A DNA stretch of 20,606 nt from a virus. Under the pieces are notes generated by a model. It made no database searches. It was given only the letters and a program-made list of their open reading frames with translations, and was not told the origin of the DNA. Below, in pieces: positions 1 to 5,953 of this stretch. The DNA lies in the IMG/VR virus record IMGVR_UViG_3300021964_000708, positions 1 to 20,606 of that record. The stretch is one strand, 5' to 3'. Position 1 is the stretch's first letter; each line of letters starts with the position of its first letter. A program made the translations under genes and the position numbers.

Positions 1-958
1 AATTGATGTTCTTTGCATTGGACGATGCAGTCGATATCTTTTCGTTCCTGAGTGATTCACTAATATCCTGGGAACATGTTGGACAAGTTGTATTCTCTTC
101 GAAGAACCGAGTTTCTTTGACGAGCGATTTAATGTTTGACTTAAGTTCATGCTCCTTTTCCTTGAGCGTCGCCTGTTTTGAACTGAGTTTATTAAGGGTA
201 CTTGTGACCTTTTCTGAATTGCTTTCGATAAACCTTCCAAGTTCCTCATTTTCAGTTGTGAGCTTGGACTGTTCTTCCTCAAGGACAACAATCTCCTCCT
301 TAATCTTATCAGCATATTCTTTGTTAAGTGCCTTGACGTCTTTAATGTATTTTTTCTGAGTTTCAATTTTATCAGAGATGAGATCAAGTTGGTAGGCAAC
401 TTCATTTGTCTGATCCTTCAGTGATGCGTTCTTTTCCCTCAGTATCTGATTCATCTTAGAGAATACATTGATATCAAGCAAATCTTCAATCACATCACGT
501 CGGTGGCCGGCCGGGAGCTGCATAAAAGGAATAAAGCTGCTACTTCCCAGCACGACCACCTGATGGAAGCTCTTGTGGTTTAGCTTCAGAATATTTTGTT
601 CCAACATTTTCTGGTATTCTTTCGCATGAGACTCTTGATTAAACATCTGATCATTTTTATAGATCTCAAACTTACCAGGCTTAATGCCACGAACAACTTT
701 ATATTCTGTCTGACCAACAGAGAACTCCACCTCTACCAAACACTGTTTTTGATTGATTGAGTTTACTAGTTGTGGTTTATTAATATTACGATGTGGTTTA
801 CCAAAAAGACCAAAGGAGATAGCATCTAGCATAGTAGACTTACCTGCTCCGTTTTGGCCTACAACTAATGTAGACTGAGATCGGTCTAATCGAATCTCAG
901 TAAAAGAATTGCCGGTAGATAAAAAGTTTTTATACCGTACAACCTTAAATGTTATCAT
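1..958 (-). CDS. 46: gp46 recombination endonuclease subunit, Rad50/SbcC-like ATPase (3'-truncated by window edge)
   Basis: This is the N-terminal 319 codons of the ATPase subunit of the T4 gp46/gp47 complex, the phage counterpart of Rad50-Mre11. The complex resects double-strand ends for recombination-dependent replication. Visible features are an N-terminal strand resembling T4 gp46 (VVRYKNFLSTG, residues 7-17), a Walker A loop GQNGAGKS at residues 34-41 followed by a conserved stretch ending FGLFGKP, a long charged helical region from about residue 165 that looks like coiled coil, and a CPTC zinc hook at residues 292-295. The frame stays open to base 1, so the second arm and the Walker B/signature lobe lie outside the window. 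The ATG at 958 overlaps the zinc-ribbon gene upstream by 14 bases. Codon choice seems to change inside the gene: CAA/AAA-rich near the start, CAG/AAG/CTC-rich later. Identification is confident from the motifs and the adjacent gp47. Confidence 0.95.
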   Translation of the reverse strand, partial: MITFKVVRYKNFLSTGNSFTEIRLDRSQSTLVVGQNGAGKSTMLDAISFGLFGKPHRNINKPQLVNSINQKQCLVEVEFSVGQTEYKVVRGIKPGKFEIYKNDQMFNQESHAKEYQKMLEQNILKLNHKSFHQVVVLGSSSFIPFMQLPAGHRRDVIEDLLDINVFSKMNQILREKNASLKDQTNEVAYQLDLISDKIETQKKYIKDVKALNKEYADKIKEEIVVLEEEQSKLTTENEELGRFIESNSEKVTSTLNKLSSKQATLKEKEHELKSNIKSLVKETRFFEENTTCPTCSQDISESLRNEKISTASSNAKNIN

Positions 959-1163
959 CTTCTATATACTCATTTACATGTTCACAAATGGTAACACCAT
1001 AACCATTTTCTTCTCTTAACATTTCGTATTGTACACAGCTTTTACAATCTTGTACATACCAACCCATGTGTCCATGAGTAATTATTGCTCGAGGATATGG
1101 TAACGTGCGTTGAAAGCAAAGCGGACATGTATAATTAGACGATGTCAAGCGCTTGGGCCTCAT
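945..1163 (-). CDS. Small zinc-ribbon protein of unknown function
   Basis: A 72-aa protein with a four-cysteine metal-binding pattern: CPLC at residues 13-16 and CKSC at 40-43, with two histidines (H30, H32) between them, typical of a zinc ribbon or treble-clef fold. The C-terminus is acidic (EYIEDDNI). I do not recognise a named family. It sits between gp47 and gp46, overlapping the end of gp47 by 29 bases and the start of gp46 by 14, so it is probably translated by coupling from the same message. A partner role in the resection complex, or nucleic-acid binding, is an inference from position only. The ATG at 1163 lies well inside gp47; a TTG at 1148 would shorten the protein by five residues without touching the cysteine knuckles. 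Confidence 0.75.
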   Translation of the reverse strand: MRPKRLTSSNYTCPLCFQRTLPYPRAIITHGHMGWYVQDCKSCVQYEMLREENGYGVTICEHVNEYIEDDNI

Positions 1164-2199
1164 TCATTAAATCACCCATCTCATTCTTAATACGATCTTT
1201 ATTCAAATCGGTTTCTACATTATCAACGTATGTATTCAACAATTCAGTAGTGTCTTCTACATCAATTCCGGAATCATCGACATTCTCGCCGATAAACTCT
1301 TGAAAGTTTTCTGCAATTTTAAGTTCGTTAATATCTTGAGACTGAATTCTATCTAAAAATCTTTCAAAGACAAAGTGATCAGACTTATGTGCCACAACAA
1401 CCTTAACAAACTTTTTAGACAAATCTCCTAATTCGTATGTGCCATTATAATCTGTTTCACGGTCATTGTACACTATTTTTTTAAATAAATTATGAGGGTT
1501 CCGCACGGGCGTGAGCTCACGGGTGGAAGTATCAAGTACATGGAAAAACTTAGGATCTCCAGCATCTGCCCATGATAATTCCATTTGATTACCAAGATAG
1601 TAAATATTATCACGTTGTGATTTTGTATGGAAGTGCCCAGACAAAACCATCTCAAATCGTTTAAAGAGAGCTGCGTCCATTCCAGTCGTTGACTTTATAC
1701 CACGCATCATATCAAATCCATTTAATTCTAGGTGGGCACCAATAATACTAGCTTTAGTATTTTGTAACCAGTCTACGGTAGATTGATAATTTTCATTATT
1801 AATCCAAGGGACAAGGCCTATATCTAATCCTTCATACTCTAATACAGTTGGCTCCATAATAATATGGATATTATTCATGTAGTGACCAAGGAACTCTTTT
1901 AAAGAACATAAGCCATTTGTGTTTTTATAATAAACATCATGATTGCCAGGAATGATATCCATTTGCATACCATTATCTCGGAGAGGATCTAAAAAGATTC
2001 TACGATTATGGTTGATAGCTTTTACAGATATTTGTTTGCGATTATCATAGTAATCGCCAAGATGAATAACTTGTTTAATGTTATGCTCTTGGCAGTACGG
2101 AAAGAATGTATCCGTATAAAATCTTGTTTGATTTTCTAGAAAAATATCTGCAGAGTTACGAACATCACAATGTGTGTCATTAAGAATTGCTATCTTCAT
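1135..2199 (-). CDS. 47: gp47 recombination endonuclease subunit, Mre11/SbcD-like nuclease
   Basis: The 354-aa metallophosphoesterase nuclease that partners gp46. All the phosphoesterase motifs are present in order: DTH at residues 8-10, GDYYDNRK at 48-55, GNHD at 85-88, a histidine at 156 (GAHLELNGF, strikingly like T4 VGHWELNGF) and GHFH at 188-191. These bind two metal ions and cut DNA ends. The length is close to that of T4 gp47. The C-terminal third is acidic and variable, as expected of the Rad50-binding and capping region. The ATG at 2199 lies within the last 20 bases of the AbrB-like gene upstream and has no strong ribosome binding site (the leader is A-rich), suggesting translational coupling. 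The gene runs into the zinc-ribbon gene and then gp46, forming one recombination block. Confidence 0.96.
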   Translation of the reverse strand: MKIAILNDTHCDVRNSADIFLENQTRFYTDTFFPYCQEHNIKQVIHLGDYYDNRKQISVKAINHNRRIFLDPLRDNGMQMDIIPGNHDVYYKNTNGLCSLKEFLGHYMNNIHIIMEPTVLEYEGLDIGLVPWINNENYQSTVDWLQNTKASIIGAHLELNGFDMMRGIKSTTGMDAALFKRFEMVLSGHFHTKSQRDNIYYLGNQMELSWADAGDPKFFHVLDTSTRELTPVRNPHNLFKKIVYNDRETDYNGTYELGDLSKKFVKVVVAHKSDHFVFERFLDRIQSQDINELKIAENFQEFIGENVDDSGIDVEDTTELLNTYVDNVETDLNKDRIKNEMGDLMNEAQALDIV

Positions 2200-2344
2200 A
2201 TTTTTTTATACTAAAAGTTCCGTCATTGTTATCAATCCATTGAAGTGTATCTCCAACTTCCCAACCCATATCATCTAATGTATTTTCATCAAATGGTAGT
2301 ATTAATTCACCATCAGAATCTTCTATGAGGTTAACCGTAGTCAT
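2180..2344 (-). CDS. 54-aa AbrB/SpoVT-like small protein
   Basis: A short gene of 54 codons with ATG at 2344 and TAA at 2180-2182. The start overlaps the gp55 stop codon as ATGA, and its end overlaps the gp47 start by 20 bases, filling exactly the space between those genes. The product begins MTTVNLIEDSDGELILPF and contains DDMGWEVGDTLQW (residues 24-36), followed by a short strand ending TFSIKKYE. The pattern of strand, 'GW..GD.L.W', 'DG.F.I.K' resembles the swapped-hairpin AbrB/SpoVT/MazE DNA-binding fold and small proteins of the same type in marine cyanophages. Such proteins bind DNA as dimers or act as antitoxins; which applies here cannot be seen, and no toxin partner is visible. The coding case rests on the perfect fit between neighbours and the coherent protein pattern. 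Confidence 0.78.
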   Translation of the reverse strand: MTTVNLIEDSDGELILPFDENTLDDMGWEVGDTLQWIDNNDGTFSIKKYEDSNS

Positions 2345-2913
2345 TCTAAAAACTCCGTCAAGTCGGAATCAGCATTAACTTTACGTTTTTTACGTTCAGT
2401 TTTTACAAATTCTTTTACTTGTCGATCCGATTCTTTAACTTTATCAATACGGCTTTTCAATGTATCAACAAACGCAGCTTCAACTGATAAATCTGATCCA
2501 TCAAAACTTTCAATAAAATCTTCTATTCCGGCCCTAGATAAGAATTTTAACTTAACGTCTTGTTGTTTTTTCTCTTTAGCAATTCTACGCAAGAATGCAT
2601 ACCATGATATCTGAGTAAAATACGCAAAGGCATTAGGCTTACCAGTTCGTGTTGCAGTTTCTATATTATAATTTTCAATAGCCTTCAAACAATTTTCAAC
2701 CGCATCCATTACCATTTCTTCTCGATATGTGTACCGAATAAAATTAGATTTATGTGATAAACCTTCGGCAATTCTTAAGAAGCATTCAGCAATATAATTT
2801 GGAACAATAGGTGTAGGTTGTTTTTTCTCTTTAGCTAAATTAGATTCTTTTACGTATTCAACAACCGCCTTTGAAAAATCAGCGTTATTTACGTAATGTG
2901 CTTGTTTTTTCAT
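2341..2913 (-). CDS. 55: gp55 late-transcription sigma factor
   Basis: A 190-aa homologue of T4 gp55, the small sigma-family protein that lets host RNA polymerase recognise TATAAATA late promoters together with gp33 and the sliding clamp. The match is visible in the N-terminal YVNN, in IAEGLS followed by a FxxYTxxxxEMxxDAxE stretch (about residues 48-72, the sigma region 2-like core), and in the AYFTQISWYAFLRRIAKEK helix (about 97-115). The last residues DLTEFLE parallel the T4 tail SLDFLYE, which binds the gp45 clamp. The ATG at 2913 was chosen because the protein then begins as in T4 (M, a few polar residues, YVNN) and GGAT lies about nine bases upstream; a TTG at 2925 would add four residues. 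The stop overlaps the next gene as ATGA. A sigma70-like promoter lies just upstream, so the gene is probably expressed before late genes. Confidence 0.95.
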   Translation of the reverse strand: MKKQAHYVNNADFSKAVVEYVKESNLAKEKKQPTPIVPNYIAECFLRIAEGLSHKSNFIRYTYREEMVMDAVENCLKAIENYNIETATRTGKPNAFAYFTQISWYAFLRRIAKEKKQQDVKLKFLSRAGIEDFIESFDGSDLSVEAAFVDTLKSRIDKVKESDRQVKEFVKTERKKRKVNADSDLTEFLE

Positions 2914-3066
2914 AATGTTATCCAATTAATATTAAGTATATTATACAACAATTAGTTATACATGTACACCAATATAATTAGTTTCGAAAAGAAAAAATAA
3001 AGATGTACAAATCCTAGTTTACAGTGTAAAATAAGTATGTACCGCCGGGGCGAAGGAGTATACCCA
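2914..3066. other. Largest gene-free stretch: intergenic regulatory region with a 13-base palindrome
   Basis: This 153-base gap between the Sm-like gene and gp55 has no convincing open frame. Besides the promoter candidate it contains a perfect inverted repeat TTTACA-G-TGTAAA at 3018-3030, two copies of TGTACA (2963-2968 and 3004-3009), and a GC-rich patch near 3042-3055 (CCGCCGGGGCG) that stands out in AT-rich surroundings. The GC-rich patch can form only a weak, imperfect hairpin on the minus strand and is not followed by a clean T run, so I do not call a terminator. The palindrome has the form of an operator or short-range regulator site, but no ligand can be named. Confidence 0.4.
2940..2968 (-). 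promoter_or_regulatory. Candidate sigma70-type promoter for gp55
   Basis: On the minus strand a perfect -10 hexamer TATAAT (2945-2940) is preceded, after a 17-base spacer, by TGTACA (2968-2963), which matches the -35 consensus at four of six positions. It lies 27 bases upstream of the gp55 ATG in a 153-base gene-free stretch. Expression of the late sigma factor from a host-type promoter before late transcription is what T4 biology would predict. The assignment is by pattern only; AT-rich sequence can give chance -10 matches. Confidence 0.45.
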
Positions 3067-3438
3067 TTAATGTAAATAAGTTATAAGGGTTTCTGCAGAA
3101 TCTTCTAGACTTTCTGACGTGTCAAATATTTCAGGTCCCTCTTGTGATGCCATTACTTCATTAACAACATCGGCAAAATAATCTAATGCAGTTTGGCTAG
3201 GCGTTGCTATAGCCAATATTTGATCAGCATTTAGTGCTTGCAAAGAATTTAAACTTTCTTGCATTGCCATCCATGGAGTAAATGTGTAATACTTATAACC
3301 ATTATCTTCGGCCGAAAGCTTAGGTTCAATTTTAAGGGATTTACGAATAACTAAATCTCTATTATTTTCATTATCCCATTCAACAACTTCGCAAATAATT
3401 TCTTCTTGGTTAGTCAGTTTAAAATGCTTAATATCCAT
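3067..3438 (-). CDS. Small protein with Sm/Lsm-like appearance, function unknown
   Basis: A 123-aa protein beginning MDIKHFKLTNQEEIICEVVEW. The pattern of a short strand (FKLTNQEEIICEVVEW), a second strand (DLVIRKSLKIEPK), a YTFTPWMAMQES stretch, and a later hydrophobic strand-helix (ADQILAIATPSQTALDYF) resembles the small Sm-like proteins common in marine T4-like phages. Sm folds bind RNA, as in Hfq. The C-terminus after about residue 98 is acidic and looks disordered. The start codon shares one base with the uvsW stop (TAATG), and a GGTGGGG sequence lies shortly upstream, so it is probably translated by coupling with uvsW. Assignment to the Sm superfamily is inference from strand pattern and remembered relatives; the open reading frame itself is secure. 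Confidence 0.8.
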   Translation of the reverse strand: MDIKHFKLTNQEEIICEVVEWDNENNRDLVIRKSLKIEPKLSAEDNGYKYYTFTPWMAMQESLNSLQALNADQILAIATPSQTALDYFADVVNEVMASQEGPEIFDTSESLEDSAETLITYLH

Positions 3439-4916
3439 TATATCCCCACCTTATATGTTTTATATATGAAGTTTTCAGACTTATACATTTTTAATCGTTC
3501 GTAGGAATGCAGTAAAGCAAAATTTTGTTGGGTGGTTCCGTTTGATAAATCATCCGTGATATCGTACAATTGAGTGATTCGCCCGTCATCTGATTTACGA
3601 AGACCCCTTCCAATTGATTGTAAGACTCTGATTTGTGATTTACTAGGACTAGCAAATACAATATTGTGGAGATTACGAATATTAATCCCAGTGCTAAAAG
3701 TCCCCAAGCTAGCGACGATAATTGCATCTTTTTGTTTTTCAGTAATTTTTCTAATTGCTTCTCTATCTGATGTTTCAGTTGCTCCAGATACGAAAAATAT
3801 TTTTCGGTCTTCATGTGCTTTATTCTCAATTAAATCAAATAGTATTTTACCATGTTTCTCTACAAATTGAAACAGGACAAGGGTATTACCTTTTTGGTCT
3901 AACGCAAGATTGCGAATAAACTGATTACGTTTTTCATGTCTTACGATATAATCAATTTCATCTTGGTATGACCGTTTTCCAAAATCTTCGTTGTACTCGA
4001 GGACGAGCCTTTTGATTTCGAGTTTAGCCAATGTGTCATTATCTTGGAGAGTTCGAGTGGTAGTGACTTTGTGCACTCTTCCGAAGAGTCCTTGCAATAC
4101 GAGCTCATGAGTTTGTGTTCCATCTAATGTACCTGTAGTACCAAATCTATATGCTGCTTCTGTGCACTTGTTCATAATAGAAGTCAATGATTTAGACTTA
4201 AATCCATGGCACTCGTCACCGACGACCATACCAAACTGTTCAAACCATGCACCACTTAATTTATATATACTCTGCCAAGTAGAAATGATTATCGGACATT
4301 CTGTGTCTTTATCTTTACCAGAATAAATTTTATGGACATTTTCTATTTGATAACCATAGTCTTTAAAGTCATTAGTCATTTGTTCTACTAACGATGTAGT
4401 AGGTACTACAATTAAAACCTTTTGGTGTTCTTCAGCTATCTGAGATAAAAAATATCTCACTAGTGTATAGATAATTAATGACTTACCAGAACCAGTCGGT
4501 GATAATAAAATCGCTCTCTTTTTCTCAAGCCCTTTGCAAACCGCGTCAAATTGGTAATCACGAATCGGAAACGGAAGACCAATACTATGAATGAAATCCA
4601 TTATCTCTTTTGGATCTACCTTGGCATTATTAGCAGCATTGTCAGGGTAACCATATTCAGTGCGTTCTGTGTCTATGGTATATCCACGCTGTACAACAAA
4701 TTGCTCGAGATGGTCGATGAGGCCGGCCGGTAAAGTATTAGCACGAATGTTATATAAACGAATCTTACCATCCCATAGTTTATTCCGGAATGCGGGCATA
4801 AACTTATATCCTGGAACATAGAATGAGAAAAACTCATTTAGCTCTTGAGCTTGGCCAAAATCACATTCTACATGTAATTCGCTATGACTTAGCTTCCTGA
4901 CTCGAATTGTCTCCAA
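3438..4916 (-). CDS. uvsW: UvsW-like ATP-dependent helicase (branch migration)
   Basis: A superfamily 2 helicase homologous to T4 UvsW, which unwinds recombination intermediates, stalled forks and R-loops and helps switch replication modes. Residue numbers are from the TTG at 4916 (492 aa). The N-terminal domain matches T4 (FFSFYVPGYKFMPAFRNKLWDGKIRL, about 29-54, quoted in part). Walker A SPTGSGKS is at about 139-146, the DECH box at about 234-237, motif III-like TTGTLDG near 260, and motif VI QSIGRGLRK at about 433-441. The C-terminus resembles T4 UvsW (FIYKTYKVGI versus FNYVMKTVNL). No ATG fits; the TTG start has AAGGA ten bases upstream and aligns with the T4 N-terminus, while a GTG at 4949 lacks a ribosome site. 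It overlaps uvsY by 28 bases and ends in TAATG with the next gene. Confidence 0.94.
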   Translation of the reverse strand: METIRVRKLSHSELHVECDFGQAQELNEFFSFYVPGYKFMPAFRNKLWDGKIRLYNIRANTLPAGLIDHLEQFVVQRGYTIDTERTEYGYPDNAANNAKVDPKEIMDFIHSIGLPFPIRDYQFDAVCKGLEKKRAILLSPTGSGKSLIIYTLVRYFLSQIAEEHQKVLIVVPTTSLVEQMTNDFKDYGYQIENVHKIYSGKDKDTECPIIISTWQSIYKLSGAWFEQFGMVVGDECHGFKSKSLTSIMNKCTEAAYRFGTTGTLDGTQTHELVLQGLFGRVHKVTTTRTLQDNDTLAKLEIKRLVLEYNEDFGKRSYQDEIDYIVRHEKRNQFIRNLALDQKGNTLVLFQFVEKHGKILFDLIENKAHEDRKIFFVSGATETSDREAIRKITEKQKDAIIVASLGTFSTGINIRNLHNIVFASPSKSQIRVLQSIGRGLRKSDDGRITQLYDITDDLSNGTTQQNFALLHSYERLKMYKSENFIYKTYKVGI

Positions 4917-5335
4917 GAGATCATATTCCTTATTGTTTGATGTCTCCACTTCAGATTATCGATAATATCTGTAAGTGTTTCAATAATAGTCTTCCAATAA
5001 ATTATTAGTTCTTCTGACTTTTGGATTTCTGGATCTGAATCATAATAATGATCCATTTCGCCTTTCATTACTTTTAAGCCATTAAACGGATCCGGATCCC
5101 AACCTTTTTCTTCTATTTCTTCCTGGGACATTTTGCCGTTATACCATAACCATTTTTCTTTAAGCAGAGTTTTTTGTTTAAACTCTGCTCTTTTCATTTG
5201 TAATTTAGATTCGGTTAATAGTCTAAGATATTTTGCATGAAGCTTTGGGGTATCACGAGAAGAAGTATCTAGATGTTTGTCATCAATAATGCAATCTTTT
5301 TCCCACATATCATGTATAGTATTCAAATCAATCAT
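4889..5335 (-). CDS. uvsY: UvsY recombination mediator
   Basis: A 148-aa protein matching T4 UvsY, the mediator that loads UvsX recombinase onto gp32-coated single-stranded DNA. Support comes from similar length, an all-helical charged composition, an N-terminal stretch 'KDCIIDDKHLD' comparable to T4 'KDVFIDSTKL', a central lysine-rich helix with WLWYNGKM comparable to T4 DYYSGR, and the C-terminal IRNMISWRQFESG comparable to T4 IKHIQDMRAFEAG. The ATG at 5335 has GGAG about nine bases upstream. The end overlaps uvsW by 28 bases, so the two are probably co-expressed, in keeping with their shared pathway. The uvsX gene is not in the window. The gene lies 27 bases after the tail tube-like gene, so late transcription from the 5869-5876 promoter could read into it. 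Confidence 0.9.
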   Translation of the reverse strand: MIDLNTIHDMWEKDCIIDDKHLDTSSRDTPKLHAKYLRLLTESKLQMKRAEFKQKTLLKEKWLWYNGKMSQEEIEEKGWDPDPFNGLKVMKGEMDHYYDSDPEIQKSEELIIYWKTIIETLTDIIDNLKWRHQTIRNMISWRQFESGS

Positions 5336-5362
5336 TCATAATCTCCAATAATATAATATTAT

Positions 5363-5863
5363 CTATACTAGCTCAAAATATGAGAATCTAAACGAAGCAG
5401 AAAACGTAATGAACGTATCTCCGCCTGATGTAGATTCAAATTGTATATCTCCAATTGCTGTTGGGGTACAATCTAAATATTTAATTTGTTTAGTCACATT
5501 GTTATGGCTCGATAAGATCATTAACGATATATCTGCAAAATGCGCTGGCAAATCATCGGACCTATTTAATGGACTAACCATATCGGTATCTAATATTCTA
5601 CGAATCCACTCATACATTTCTGTATAACCTTCTAAGTCTTCGTCTAATATAACATTTGCCGATAATTCATTGAATGTTAGTTTATCACCGGGTTGTGGTA
5701 TCCCAGCAATTTTTCTGAATGGAACTTCTACCGCACTAATCAACATTCCAGGATGGGTAAATGATTGACAAAAGAATTCCAAATTTGGATAATTCTTCCG
5801 GTCAAGCACCATCTTAAACGAGGTGGGCTGAAGATAATTGAAATTTGTAGTTAAATCTGCCAT
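5363..5863 (-). CDS. gp19-family tail tube-like protein
   Basis: A 166-aa protein beginning MADLTTNFNYLQPTSFKMVL. It has the strand pattern of the T4 gp19 tail tube family: an early FKMVLDRKNYPNLEFFCQS strand, a VPFRK segment, 'DKLTFNELSANVILDED' comparable to T4 'DRTFDDWTVTVMNDE', an EMYEWI helix, and a C-terminal hairpin 'YLDCTPTAIGDIQFES' comparable to T4 'IKGLWPTNVGELQLDW'. Tube proteins stack as hexamers to form the DNA conduit. It may be the tube itself or a relative such as a tube initiator or terminator; the window contains no other candidate to compare. The ATG at 5863 is preferred over an upstream in-frame start at 5908, which would run back through the terminator hairpin. A late promoter lies immediately upstream. 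Its position downstream of gp23 differs from T4, where gp19 precedes gp20. Confidence 0.85.
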   Translation of the reverse strand: MADLTTNFNYLQPTSFKMVLDRKNYPNLEFFCQSFTHPGMLISAVEVPFRKIAGIPQPGDKLTFNELSANVILDEDLEGYTEMYEWIRRILDTDMVSPLNRSDDLPAHFADISLMILSSHNNVTKQIKYLDCTPTAIGDIQFESTSGGDTFITFSASFRFSYFELV

Positions 5864-5868
5864 AACTT

Positions 5869-5876
5869 TATTTATA
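5869..5876 (-). promoter_or_regulatory. T4-type late promoter (TATAAATA)
   Basis: An exact TATAAATA octamer on the minus strand, the only sequence required by gp55-directed polymerase. It lies between the gp23 terminator and the tail tube-like gene, with only five bases between the octamer and the ATG. With the usual T4 spacing the transcript would start at or within a base or two of the ATG, giving an almost leaderless message. Confidence 0.75.
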
Positions 5877-5877
5877 C

Positions 5878-5906
5878 AAAAAATAAGGGCCACCCGAAGG
5901 TGGCCC
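5878..5906 (-). terminator. Rho-independent terminator after gp23
   Basis: On the minus strand, an eight-base-pair GC-rich stem GGGCCACC/GGTGGCCC (5906-5899 with 5894-5887) encloses a TTCG loop, closed by C-G to give the very stable C(UUCG)G tetraloop frequent in T4 terminators. It is followed by TTATTTTTT (5886-5878). It lies 48 bases past the gp23 stop codon and ends the head operon. On the plus strand the hairpin is followed by CCCAAAATAA with no T run, so it serves the minus strand. Confidence 0.92.
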
Positions 5907-5953
5907 AAAATAACTAAAGGAGAAACATAGTTATTATTATAGACTACTTATAC

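Noticed and set aside
3-359. Plus-strand open frame of 118 codons
   Set aside because: It is the antisense shadow of gp46, whose motifs (Walker A, zinc hook) prove the minus strand is coding.
3037-3066. Possible terminator or tRNA-like GC-rich element after the Sm-like gene
   Set aside because: Only a three to four base-pair stem with an internal loop can be drawn, there is no clean T run, and no tRNA T-arm or acceptor pairing is present.
3491-3829. Minus-strand 112-codon frame with a hydrophobic, membrane-like stretch
   Set aside because: Lies wholly inside uvsW in another frame, has no ribosome site or family resemblance; the hydrophobic run is a frame-shifted reading of the helicase domain.
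506-4729. Two GGCCGGCC octamers (506-513 and 4722-4729)
   Set aside because: Rare in AT-rich DNA, but both are inside coding frames (gp46 and uvsW) and two copies give no evidence of a functional site.
5360-5367. TATAGATA, one mismatch from the late octamer, upstream of uvsY on the minus strand
   Set aside because: T4 late promoters tolerate little change in the octamer and the surroundings are very AT-rich, so a chance near-match is likely; kept out of the feature list.
5864-5908. Upstream extension of the tail tube-like protein (MGHLRVALIFCINKV)
   Set aside because: The extension is encoded by the terminator hairpin and the late promoter, and does not resemble the family N-terminus; the start at 5863 is preferred.
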